Source: Atherinomorus stipes (taxonomy: Eukaryota; Chordata; Actinopteri; Atheriniformes; Atherinidae). Taken from it: DNA of 64,000 bases. The DNA is taken from assembly GCA_023101725.1 (NCBI GenBank), contig JALJCO010001058.1, positions 349,186-413,185 of the forward strand. Direction: 5' to 3'. Position numbers and translations under genes: made by a program. Positions 13,301 through 22,616 of the stretch are shown in pieces. Below the pieces are notes generated by a model, which did not search any database, had not been told where the DNA came from, and saw only the letters and a program-made list of their open reading frames with translations. Within the stretch, counting starts at the first letter, position 1. Every line of letters starts with the position of its first letter.

Positions 13301-16300
13301 CTTTCTGCTCGGCGAAGGTTTTCTAAGTATCTGTCCCCCAGCTAAGATTAGCTAAATCCCATGTAAGTAATGTAGCCGTCTCCCTGCAGTCAGGGTTTAG
13401 CAGCACTTGTCTCCACGCTGGCGGCCCAGCCCTCCCTTTCAGAAGGATTAGCAAAGCCATCCCCCTTCAGCTATTCACTTGCAGCTTTCCTCTTTCCCCA
13501 TCCTATGGAGGTATGCTCAGGAAAAGGAATCTGGCCAGATATTTCTGCATGCCTTTCCAGAAAACTAGCTCCATATCCAGCTTTCGTCTTTGGGATTGAC
13601 CCTCAGACTCACTTCTCTGCATCCAGTCATGATGTTTCTACTAACAGGCATTAATCTAAATATCCAAATATCTCGCCTGTAACAACAAAACTGCAGAATC
13701 AAACTTTCCAGGGTGACATCTAACATCAACATGGCCTCTGTGTATAGAGAAAATAAGAAAAAGTTGCATCCTGTCTCTCAACATGCAAGTTTTTGCTGCC
13801 CTCACATGTAGTATTCCAGCTGTGATGTGACACAAAGCTGAGGAACAATCAAATTCTCTCCACAACCTACAGTAAATGCAATTAAGTTTGACATGAGCAT
13901 GTTGACATCCATGCTAGTCAATCAGTCAGCCATTGTTAAGACAGCAAATGACAGTTTATTAATCCAAATTAGCTGAGGGATCCAACTAAAGGGATAAACT
14001 TGACAAATTAACATGGATGCCTTACCTCATAATCCTGTTCATACTCACCTCCAGCAGTATCACAGCAGGGGCCCTCATCAATGGTCACACACACACACAA
14101 ACCTCCCCATATGTGACAAAATACATGTGCAGCATACTTGCCTTGTCTGGGTTATTGAAGACATCACTGCGTAGGTCTCCATCCAAGAACTCGTTGAAGT
14201 AAGTCATGAGCCGCTGAGCTTCCACTGCTCTCTGGCGAGGCGTGTTCACCCCTTCCAGCTGGTCACCAAGGTGGCAAACTTTGGTGGCCACATAGCTGAT
14301 GTGCTCATCGAGCTCTTGAAAATGCTGAAAGGCCACCTGAATTGATATGAAGTACACAAAGTTAAAAAAAGAAAAGAAAGATAATTTCTGATACAATGAA
14401 CCAAAGACATAAAGGTGAATGTTGGTTCCCTCTCACCAAACAACACACCTGGTTGCTTCTCTGCAAGTCTTGTACTTTGTGTGCAAATTCCTTGGCCTCA
14501 CGATGACACTGATGCTCAAGCTTCTCCACTTTCCGTTGGATCTTCTCATCCAGTTGCTTCAGCTCCTCGATGTGGCTCTCAAATTCGTCCAACAGCCTAT
14601 GACAGAGGAGAGAAAGGTATATACATTCAGCAAGTCCATTGGTTTAAACAACCCATCACAGACCCTTAATAAACAAAAAACATGCAAAAGTACATTTCAT
14701 GTAGAGAAGTAATTAGGTAGCAAAAGGTTAAATCTGTCCCACTGACCTTACAGTAACAGTTAATAGTTACAGAATAATGCCAGATGCTTAATTCCTGGGT
14801 CCCCAGACTTAAGAAGCTCTGAAAGCTAGCAGCTTCGTCAGCTGCATTTTAAGTGCCATTAGGACTGCAGAGCAAATGTTCTAAGTCAGCACCACATTTC
14901 ACAGAGTACGAAACATCCCAAAATGATGAGTGTATAATCTTCTGACTAATTCCTCCAGCACTGGCTACAGCTTAAAGACATCTCCCATCCCTTCCCAACA
15001 GACACTCATTCCCTGGCTGGTGACTCACAGTATGGTGGCCTCCACAGATATGTTGTCTCTGACTCTTCACTAAGAGCTTCCAAGGAGGTGGTGGCAACAG
15101 TTTGTGGGAGACATAGATAAGGCAGGATGGATCTACAGTATAGTTAAACTGTTATGGCATTTTTGCTGACAAGATGCAACTCTGTCCCCAAGTGTAAACA
15201 GCATAAACACGGAAGAACAGCATGCAAAGGATTTGTAAACATATTTATTTCTCAATTTTCTCCAGCCCATCAAAAACTCCAAATCAGAGCAGAAGAGGGT
15301 ATGATGAGTTTTAGTAAGTGCAAGAAGCCTAACACACTTAAAAAATGTTTGTATAGACACTTGCAATACATAAAACTTAAAAAACTTAAAATCAAAAGTA
15401 AATGTGAAAATAGTTGCACGCACTCTCAGTATCCAATGAAGAAAATTAAGAGTGCAAATAATTGAACAAACTGGAGATTAATTACAGTGATGTGGAAAGT
15501 GTTTGAAATGGCTCCATTTTAATGGAAAATCTTATCAAATACTAGACATGAATAGAAACGTTATCTTAATTACAGGGTGTCAGTCATGGGGATAAAAAAA
15601 ATGTCAGGAAACGTTTCTAAATAATCAAATACTGTGTACATGTGCATATCCATGCTTGTTTAGAACAACAGACACCGTATACAAACCTGCACAAGTACCA
15701 CAAATCTTTACATGTCACATGCATAGCTGCAAAATCAGGTCAGTTGAGCATTGCTAATATACACTGAGGAAAACAACACTGCATATAAACTTCCCACTTA
15801 ACATCAAATATAACTTCCATTAATTTAGAAGAACTTTACTTTCAAGCATTAAATTAAACTGCATTCTTGTTTTATTGATTCATATTTTCTATATCATTAG
15901 GAGGAAAAGAGACTCTTTTTTCCATCAAAATAAACATAATATGGCTCATTCTTCCCTCTTTGGACAATGCTCGTGCATTTCTATATTTATACTGCATTTC
16001 ATGATTTATTTTATAAAGAAAAAAAAACAAAAAACTATCAGCATCTCATTGATGAAAGCCATTTAAACAATTTTCAAAGCAAATTATAGTATTAGAAGTG
16101 ATGGGGACCACTTAGATAAGTAGTAGGAGCATGTCTCCAGCAACAGTCAACATAAACCACTTCCCTAAACCAGGTATCTTAAACTTAAAAGGTCAATAAA
16201 TAATAAATAAACGTGTAAATCTTTTTTGAACTTCCTCTATACAAGTTTGTGTGGAGCTGCATTCCTACCCAATAAAAAAGAAATTCACGTAAAAACGTGA

Positions 16301-16996
16301 TGTTGGAAGAATGTAATCTGGGATAATAGGAAGTTTTATGGGACATAAAGTATCCTTAATTAATCTTAATAAATTGTTGGTGTGTAACAACACTGGTGTG
16401 TTATTTTAAGTGAAACTGAGCGGAGCCAGGATACAACTACAAGAAATGCATTCAGTTGGAAGGGAGAGAGATTTTACAGCATACTGTAAATGTGCATGAC
16501 AGGCACCGTCACTACCTTTTGGGATCAAATGCCTCAGCTCCTCCTTTGGAGCCTCCACCTGGAGTCCTCCAGGCCAACCTTTCAATGTACTCATCTGCAT
16601 CAAAGGGCTCCTAGAGGGGGACAGAAAGCACGACCACAAAACGCAAACAAATAAAGCTTTGCTGTAACAGCAAAAACCTTGCAATCTAATTAAACGTTGC
16701 TTTGCAAATGTGCGTCTTGCCTTTACTGCACACAGTCAGAAACATTACCATTTCCTCTAATACGTAAACTTTTCTACATAAAATGTTTTCTTTTATTAAG
16801 CTCCTTTCCAATATGATACTAAGCCAGATTGCTCACAACTGCCTGGGTCGTTCGTTGCAGAAATTTAGTTACATACAACGAGAATGAATAAGGTCAGGGA
16901 CCTTAACGTTAAGGATAGCTAGCCATTTGCTAGTCTGATAGCTAAATCAGCTTCCAACAGTCATTTTACCTCGAACAGCTGAGCGGTTGTCGCCAT
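7330..16996 (-). CDS. exoc5: Exocyst complex component 5 (Sec10), complete, 18 coding exons
   Basis: Exoc5 is a core subunit of the eight-protein exocyst that tethers secretory vesicles to the plasma membrane. Coding exons, 5' to 3' on the minus strand: 16970-16996, 16516-16610, 14449-14596, 14142-14336, 12684-12748, 12469-12497, 12256-12365, 12041-12085, 11786-11926, 11607-11689, 11311-11520, 11057-11204, 10843-10951, 8623-8743, 8428-8514, 8185-8293, 7808-8023, 7330-7518. They sum to 2127 nt, 708 codons plus stop, matching the human length. All junctions keep frame. All introns are GT-AG except intron 4, which is GC-AG. The protein begins MATTAQLFEEPFDADEY, has an N-terminal coiled-coil region (about residues 40-105), then the helical Sec10 body, and ends DYRSARLGRHFS. 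Blocks such as LDEHISYVATKVCHLGDQLE and MDGKNVDTVLTELGVRFHRL are nearly identical to the human protein as I recall it. No broken codon was seen. It shares its promoter region with ap5m1. Confidence 0.97.
9031..9548. mobile_element. hAT-like non-autonomous DNA element in exoc5 intron 13
   Basis: The ends are inverted copies: AGAGATGAACCGATC on the left, and on the right the reverse complement of AGAGATGCACTGATCC. The termini are GATC-rich, as in a widespread teleost hAT-type family whose ends read AGAGATGCACCGATC. The interior of about 500 bp has no open frame. Flanking 8-mers CTTGTTTT and CTTGATCA agree only partly, so the target-site duplication has decayed or is misplaced. Confidence 0.55.
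9785..9992 (-). mobile_element. tRNA-derived SINE in exoc5 intron 13
   Basis: Read on the minus strand from about 9992, the head carries an RNA polymerase III A-box-like stretch (GTGATCTAGTGGTAAGA), followed about 35 nt later by a B-box-like stretch (CCCAGGTTGGAGT). This is the layout of a tRNA-derived SINE. The body contains a motif (GGGTTAAATGCAGCGGCC) that I recognise as common in fish repeats. Intron 13 is the longest exoc5 intron, partly because of this copy and the hAT-like element beside it. Confidence 0.55.
12749..14141 (-). other. exoc5: exoc5 intron 4 with a GC splice donor
   Basis: Exon 4 ends GACAAG and the intron starts GCAAGTATG, a good match to the GC-AG consensus (AG|GCAAGT). 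The intron ends CTACTTCAG before ATTGAGGAGGCA. Using the GT two bases later would shift the frame and give an immediate stop, while the GC junction restores the conserved DK-IEEAADIIQKL reading. The middle (about 13000-13620) is complex, GC-richer sequence without recognisable repeats. Confidence 0.85.
12783..12804 (+). repeat. GA dinucleotide repeat (CT tract in exoc5 sense)
   Basis: About 11 GA units. In the exoc5 transcript this is a CU tract 35-55 nt upstream of the intron 4 acceptor, within the polypyrimidine/branch-point zone. A second, shorter CT-rich patch lies at about 12823-12835. Confidence 0.9.
14597..16515. other. exoc5 intron 2, nothing further recognised
   Basis: This is AT-rich intronic sequence between exons 2 and 3. 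Open frames here are short, lack flanking splice logic and look like chance. I saw no terminal repeats or tRNA-like sequences. Confidence 0.6.
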
Positions 16997-17000
16997 TTTC
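16989..17000 (-). promoter_or_regulatory. exoc5: YY1/TISU-like element over the exoc5 start codon
   Basis: The start context on the minus strand is GAAAATGGCGAC. It contains the YY1 core AAAATGGCG and resembles the TISU initiator (SAASATGGCGGC) with two mismatches. TISU elements direct both transcription and scanning-free initiation on very short 5' UTRs, so exoc5 transcripts may start just upstream of 16996. Start-site data would decide. Confidence 0.45.
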
Positions 17001-17181
17001 AGGATTCCTCTGGCGGCGCTGTGAAATGTAACTTTCAGGGGGAGCAACCAAAAGGCAGCAACACAGCCGACCTGAGCATTGATTTGTTGATTTTGCACAG
17101 TTTCACCCTTTGTTGACAGCTAGCTTGTTAGTAATGCAGCTTCCTGTATGGGAGAGAAGGGTGGGGACAGCTGGCTGAAAG

Positions 17182-17193
17182 TGCGCAAGCGCA
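17182..17193. promoter_or_regulatory. NRF1-like site
   Basis: TGCGCAAGCGCA is a near-perfect palindromic match to the nuclear respiratory factor 1 consensus (YGCGCAYGCGCR), centrally placed between the two divergent genes. Confidence 0.55.
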
Positions 17194-17234
17194 CAGGTCG
17201 GCTGACTGGCCGGAGGTGTCACATGAAAGAACAG

Positions 17235-17242
17235 CCGGAAGT
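17235..17242 (+). promoter_or_regulatory. ETS-family (GABP-type) site
   Basis: CCGGAAGT is the strict ETS core. It lies 127 bp upstream of the ap5m1 start codon and about 50 bp from the NRF1-like palindrome. Confidence 0.5.
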
Positions 17243-17368
17243 AGGTCGTTGATTCTGTGATAGATACAGTGAGGGAGAAAAAAGGCATTTTAAACTACAA
17301 GATGCGAATATTGATTGATGTGGGCATATAATTGTGATTTATTTGAGGTGTCTGTGACAGCCGGATAA

Positions 17369-20300
17369 ATGAGTTTACGTGCCTTGTGGATTATTTCTCA
17401 CGAAAAAGGAGACAATGTGTCAATTCGCTTTTCAAGGTTTGTAACCGACATGTAATTCTTATAGATGCAGCTCCTATTTATTTTGAAATTGAGAGCCAGA
17501 TCATTAAGTTAATATTGCAAAGTGTCTTTAATGTCGCTGCTTGCAGGCTGTGCTTTATAATGTTTTGTCCCCCCCACAGGAGGTTTCCTACAGTGGAACA
17601 CCGTGCAAAGAGCTTGGCAGGCTCCTCATATGTAGCCATCCCAGAGGAGACCACTGTCCTGCAGCTCCTGCTCACCGAGCTGGGTCTCTCAGACTCAAGC
17701 AAGTCATATGTAGCTCTCAGAGATGATTGTCTTTACCGCCCACGGTCACCAGCCCTGGAGCTGCGTGTTGATGGTCCTGGAAAGGGAACACTTTGGCCAG
17801 TGTTGGCCATCTGTCAGGGGCCCCTCATCCTAGCTTGCCTGGCATTAGTGGATGTCCCTCCTGAGCCTCAACCACCTCTGGCCAGTCTGATGTCAGTCTC
17901 ACAAGGTCTCACACTTCTTACAGGACTGCAGACTTTTCTCCTTGGCTCAGGGAGCAAGCCTGACAGCGAGGGGCTAGTTTCCCGTCTAGCAATGTTGCCC
18001 GCTGTCCTCCTGCAGGTCTGTCCACTTGGTACACCCCTGGATGTGCCAGTAGCTGGGGCACCTGCCACAGCCACTGTGCCCACCCCTGCTGGCTCCCAGA
18101 AACAGCCAGCCTGGAAAACAGGCTTACACCGGGGTCGAGCTGTGGTGAACGTAGCTTTAGTAGAAACTGTACGCTCCATGCAGTATGGTAATCAGAGCAG
18201 ACAGGACTTGTGGGATGTTTATGGCACTGTGACTTGTAAAGTAAGTGCATAATGTAAAAGAAAGTAACTCATTTTAATTTTGTCTGTTCCTTTTTCATCA
18301 TGTTGTCCTTTTGTCAACAGTGTGAGGTTGAAGGGTTGCTCCCAAATGTGACAGTTACCCTTTCACTGCCGCCAAATGGTTCTCCGCTGCAGGACATCCT
18401 GGTCCATCCCTGTGTCACCTCCCTGGATTCTAGCATCCTGACTTCTAGCAGTGTGGATAATAATGATGGTTCAGCTTTCTCTGGACCTTATAAGTTCCCA
18501 TTCTCCCCTCCTCTGGAGCCTTTCAGACTATGCAGCTATACCTCTCAGGTACAAATCTAAATACAAGACCAAGCAGTTTAATAATCACATGCATGAATGT
18601 TAGTTTTGAAAAGAATATTTACTGAACCTTTCCATCAGGTCCCGGTTCCCCCATCCTGGGTTCCTATCAGCTTAAGGAAGAAGAAAATCAGCTGCGTGTG
18701 TCAGTAGCCCTCAAACTTCATGAGAGTGTGAAGAACAGCTTTGAGTACTGTGAGGCACACTTGCCATTCTTCAACAGGTACAGCGCACAATAAGACAAAG
18801 GTGTTTACTGCCTCCTGCACTGAGCCATGTCTGTAAGTAGAATGTGATTCAGTCAGCCCATCAGAAATATCCCTCTGTTTAGAGTTGTGATTACTGGAAG
18901 TTAATGAGAGTTTTTCTTTTTGTTTAAGGTGCATATAGATTTTCAAAGATTAAAGAGACTGACAATGAAAAATATAACTTTATGAGATAGTTTCATTGCA
19001 GCATGACCCAAAAATCTTGGGTGTCACATTTTTAAATGTCATAAACGTATAAAAGAGAGGCGTTAATGATTAACTTGTGTTAACTTGTGACAACATCAAT
19101 GAGTTTGTCATATTTGATTGGTTTTCAAAGAAAAAGTGCGTCACTATGTGCTAATGTGTCCTTATTCTCAATAATTCTGTTTAAAGGTAGCAGGTAAGTT
19201 GGGCTGGTGTGCTGAATAGCACCAAGGGTCCAAAAAATAAAGGGGGAGAGGGTGTACTATACATTTTAAAATCCATTTATTTCATTGAAAAGAAATGAGA
19301 AAAAGAAAGAAGTAAAATGGGCATTGAAAACAATCTGTTAAACTCTTTTTTTTTTCCCCTTAAATTCAAAATCTTTGCGTGACAAAATTTTAAATGAATA
19401 CTGCTCTGTAATACATTATACTGTAGCATTATAAATTTGTTGTAATTATATTAATTGATAATTTAATAATTACTTAAATATGCTCTGAGTTAAATCCTTT
19501 TTTTTTTTTTTGACAGAGTATTTTCTAGTTTATTTGTTTTCTCTAAGTATACAGACCACCAGCACTGATCACATAAACAACATCCTCCAACAGCCAAGTG
19601 ATGCTGTAACTTCCTCCCACACAGAATGCAGAAATGCCCCAAAATTATAAACTTACAAAATGGCTATTTTACTTTTGTCTATCTGCTGATAATTCTAGTG
19701 TAAAGTTCTCACTCGTGGTTTGGAAGATCAGCAATGATAAAACTAAAAAAAAAAAAAAAAAAAAAAGGGCCAACTTTTCAGTGTCAAATCCCTCATCACC
19801 TGCTTCTCTTTTACAGTTTTCAGTACAACTCTCACAGTGTGCCGTGATCCATTCACTTTGATAATACCAAACTGTTTTCACATTATATTGAATATACTTC
19901 ACTGTTCAGCATTGTTCTCAAACATACTGCTTTTGCATCTCTGTGTCCTGTGAAGGGATCAAATGAGTGTTGTGGATGTGAAGGTGAGCGCTGGACAGCT
20001 GGATGCGTCGAAGGAGAAGAATCTGCTGGTCTGGGCTCTGGGTATACGTTGCTTCTCTTGGCATCAGTCACACAAAGTCCCTTTCACCGTATATTTCTGA
20101 AAGAAATTGACCAGTTTATTCTTACTAACACACAGGACAAAAGTTTCCCAAGTCTCGTGAAGTTACGATGGAGGGCAAAATAATTTTTTCAGGGCCAACC
20201 AGGGGGCCTTCTGACCCCCTCTGCACACAACTTACTTCTTACATTAAGGTAAATTATTGTATATAATAATCAGCTTAAAACAATAAAATCAAGTCATCTC

Positions 20301-20649
20301 TTGATTTGGGAACTGTAATGACTTTGTCAACCTTAAGGCTGTAAAGTGATTAAAAAAAAGGCTCCCGTTTTCTTTTACAGTTGTACTTCAAAGTGCCTGA
20401 CATGACGTTGTCTGGCTGCTCTGTAGACCAGCATTCAGTACAAGTTTATTCATCTGCCAAACCAAGGATAGTAACATGTAAGCTTACAGTTGAGTTAATC
20501 AAAAACCTTGATCCATATAATGTGTCTTATGTGCAACTGAAAATGACCTTTCTGTCTGATCCTCAGCCCGAGAACTTCAATCCAAAGAGTATTTCATATG
20601 GAATTCAACAGGCACCGCTCCGGTTTCCTCTGGCCAAATGATGATGTAG
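17369..20649 (+). CDS. ap5m1: AP-5 complex subunit mu-1, 8 coding exons, with a one-base frameshift in exon 4
   Basis: Ap5m1 is the mu subunit of adaptor complex AP-5, which works with the SPG11/SPG15 proteins on late endosomes. Exons: 17369-17436, 17580-18240, 18321-18548, 18639-18777, 19956-20041, 20136-20248, 20381-20477, 20567-20649. The start reads [20 protein letters not shown], and exons 1-2 join across an AGG codon ([13 protein letters not shown]). The N-terminal longin-like part is followed by a mu-homology region carrying [20 protein letters not shown] and [13 protein letters not shown], both nearly as in human. The last exon, joined through a short 89-bp intron, gives [12 protein letters not shown], matching the human C-terminus. 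The exons sum to 1475 nt, one short of 492 codons. The missing base is in the C tract at 18648-18652, after which VPVPP and [11 protein letters not shown] are in different frames. All else is intact, so a sequence error or a rare allele is likelier than a dead gene. Human length is 490 residues. Confidence 0.95.
18648..18652 (+). other. ap5m1: Frameshift site in ap5m1 exon 4 (C5 where C6 is expected)
   Basis: Exon 4 begins at 18639 and reads V-P-V-P-P. The frame then continues to a stop within about 20 codons, whereas the family sequence ([20 protein letters not shown]) continues one base over. Adding one C to the run of five would restore it. Homopolymer context points to a sequencing or consensus error. 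Confidence 0.85.
18778..19955 (+). other. ap5m1: ap5m1 intron 4, including a 22-bp A tract
   Basis: This is the longest ap5m1 intron (1178 bp), AT-rich and without recognisable exons. It contains an uninterrupted A run at 19745-19766 and a T run near 19499-19511. No terminal inverted repeats were found. Confidence 0.7.
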
Positions 20650-21716
20650 CAATGGATGCATAAGAAGAAGGGTTTTTTTTTTGGGGGGGGGGGGGTGACT
20701 TTGCATCTGTAAGACTGGAAAAAATGTTAGTGGCATGTGACCCAATAATGTGACTGAACCACATCATATGTTACAGATTATAATGATGACTTTACAGTTT
20801 GTAAAGTTTGTCTGACACAATGAATCATTTATGTTGATGGTTAAAAAGATGCACACCTCTGTAGTCCAGCTTTTCTGAAATCCCCCCCCCACCCTCACCC
20901 TCCCACAAATTTGCAGACACAAGAGCCACCCCTCGCTCTGACAGTCCCACTTGAGTGACTCTCCATCATGCGGATAATTAGCAGCTGGGGCCTTGTCATC
21001 AGCTGCTGTAGGCCCAGAGGAGAGGGGCGGTTGGCCTGTGAAAGGCCAGGCTGCTCTGGCCAGTGTCTTGGCTACAAAAGGCTTCTCTTTAGAGCTGGCA
21101 GGACCCCTTGCCCACACCAATCACTCACCCCCCCCATTTCTTTTGACCCCCGTCCTCAGCCTGTCAACTAGTGGCTCATTCAAACACACAACCTCTCCAA
21201 CCAGACTGATTGGAGCACTGACCCTCTGGCCCTCTGAGACTTGAAAGCAGCCGGTCCCTTTAACAGAACAAGACTTGCCTAATTGGTGAAAAAGTCACAA
21301 GGATGGTAATGGTTGATTTTCCATTTGAGGTTGTAGAGGTGCTTTTACTCAGTTAATTTCAAGCTAAAAGTAGGATTTGACCTTTATTGATGTAGCACAA
21401 TGATTTAGACCTTTCTAATTGATAATGAGTTACAAAAAGATAGGGAGAGCTTAATTTCGTTTCCGATGCTTTCTACAATTTACTATTATGTTACCGGAAA
21501 TACACACGCTGCTACCGCTCAGTGTTTTAAGTTGAATGAGTAACTAGCTGAAGAAGGGTTAAATCAGAGGAGATTGTACCCCACTATTCCACAGCAGCCA
21601 GACTCCTCTGAGTGGCCTCATTGTCTGCCGTTGGCCTCCTGTGCCCCTTGCTGGTCCAAATGCTACATTCTCACGTGGATTTCCACTCAGAAGGCTGACC
21701 ATGACCAATCCTCTGT

Positions 21717-22616
21717 CAATTGACCTATGGCTAAACCACGCCCCCAAACGCGATGAGCCAATCACAGTGCGCACAGCTTTCCCATACACTCGGACATTCT
21801 CTGCTTGAACGTCCATTGAAATGCATTGAAGTTAGTCCGTTTTTGTTCGTTTTTATGTGTTCTTTTTAGTTTAAAATGGTCAAACGTGTGCATGGGGTAC
21901 ATGCAACTCCGATACTAGGTATCCTGAGAGGCTGGGTGACAGGGCGTATTATTTTGCCTTTTACCAAGTCACATCAAGCCAAAGTTATGCGGCAGACAAC
22001 ATCAACTGAACGTGGATAAAATGAACAAGGATGTCTACATCTGTTCTAAGGTAAGGGAACATCGTATTGGAGGCAACATGTTGTCACTTTGCTTGAAAGA
22101 AATATTAAGTTACCTTCCCTAACGTTAGTTTAAGTTGGCTAACGCTAGCTAAACATGCTAGTTTTGGTACATGGTAACGGTACATAAGACGCTGTCGTGT
22201 AGTGCAGGTGTCGTGTAGTAACGTCGATAACGACACGCCTCTGGCTTCAAGCTGCAGCCAGACTGCTCCGCTTCCGTGGCTGTTTGATCAGTTTTTGTCA
22301 GATGATCACTTTTTGGCACAACAACAGCAGCCGTGCAGCAGTTTGTGCAAGAAACTGAGGAAGCGACACGAGTCACATTCAGAGATTCACAGGCTGATTT
22401 CTACTCCCAGTTTAAGACTTGTGAACAATTTCTTTTTGTTTGTTTGTATTGTTTTTATGTTTTTTAATTTATCTTGTCATGATCACTCTGTCTGATCACG
22501 CGTCTGTTGTCCGTGTTGACAGCTGTCATCTCCCGAAAAGTCACATAGCGCCTGTCACCGAATGTTTGTTTGTCCGAGTGAGTGGGAGGGGGCGGGGCTT
22601 AGCCATAGGTCAATTG
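21717..22616. mobile_element. 900-bp DNA element with terminal inverted repeats carrying a THAP exon remnant
   Basis: The left end reads CAATTGACCTATGGCTAA followed by ACCACGCCCC. The right end is its inverted copy: GGGGCGGGGCTTAGCCATAG, then GTCAATTG. The inverted repeats are about 28 bp with a few mismatches. Between them is a decayed exon for a THAP zinc finger. THAP domains are the DNA-binding part of P-element-like transposases, so a P-type or another THAP-bearing family is plausible. No catalytic domain is visible, so this copy is internally deleted or non-autonomous. A clear target-site duplication was not found. Confidence 0.6.
21876..22050 (+). pseudogene. Decayed THAP zinc-finger exon
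   Basis: It starts ATGGTCAAACG. After a one-base shift the reading is CAWGTCNSDTRYPERLGDR, a good match to the start of a THAP domain (C-x4-C, then SDTRYPERLGD). Another shift gives a PF-TKSHQAK stretch, and a third frame gives HQLNVDKMNKDVYICSK, ending at a GTAAGG donor (22051). The three pieces occur in the right order for one THAP domain, but at least two frameshifts separate them, so the exon is not functional. Cellular THAP genes are much longer and not expected here. Confidence 0.65.

Larger units (their letters stand above)
16997..17368. promoter_or_regulatory. Bidirectional promoter between exoc5 and ap5m1
   Basis: The two start codons lie 372 bp apart in divergent orientation, as in other vertebrates. 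The stretch has several CpGs, no TATA box well placed for either gene, and motifs typical of housekeeping bidirectional promoters: an NRF1-like palindrome, an ETS site and a YY1-type start. Both products act in membrane trafficking, so co-expression is plausible but not shown. Confidence 0.75.

Noticed and set aside
17386..18252. A 288-codon uninterrupted frame read as an intronless gene
   Set aside because: Its first about 65 codons are ap5m1 intron 1 in an unrelated frame. The true start is ATG at 17369 in exon 1, joined at 17580, and the frame runs past the real donor at 18241.
20381..20641. Last ap5m1 exon as a single 86-codon frame
   Set aside because: It reads through an 89-bp intron. 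The spliced form gives the conserved C-terminus and stops at 20649.
21559..21816. 85-codon minus-strand frame beside the THAP element
   Set aside because: It overlaps the element's left terminal repeat and has no recognisable domain, so it is probably chance in repeat DNA.
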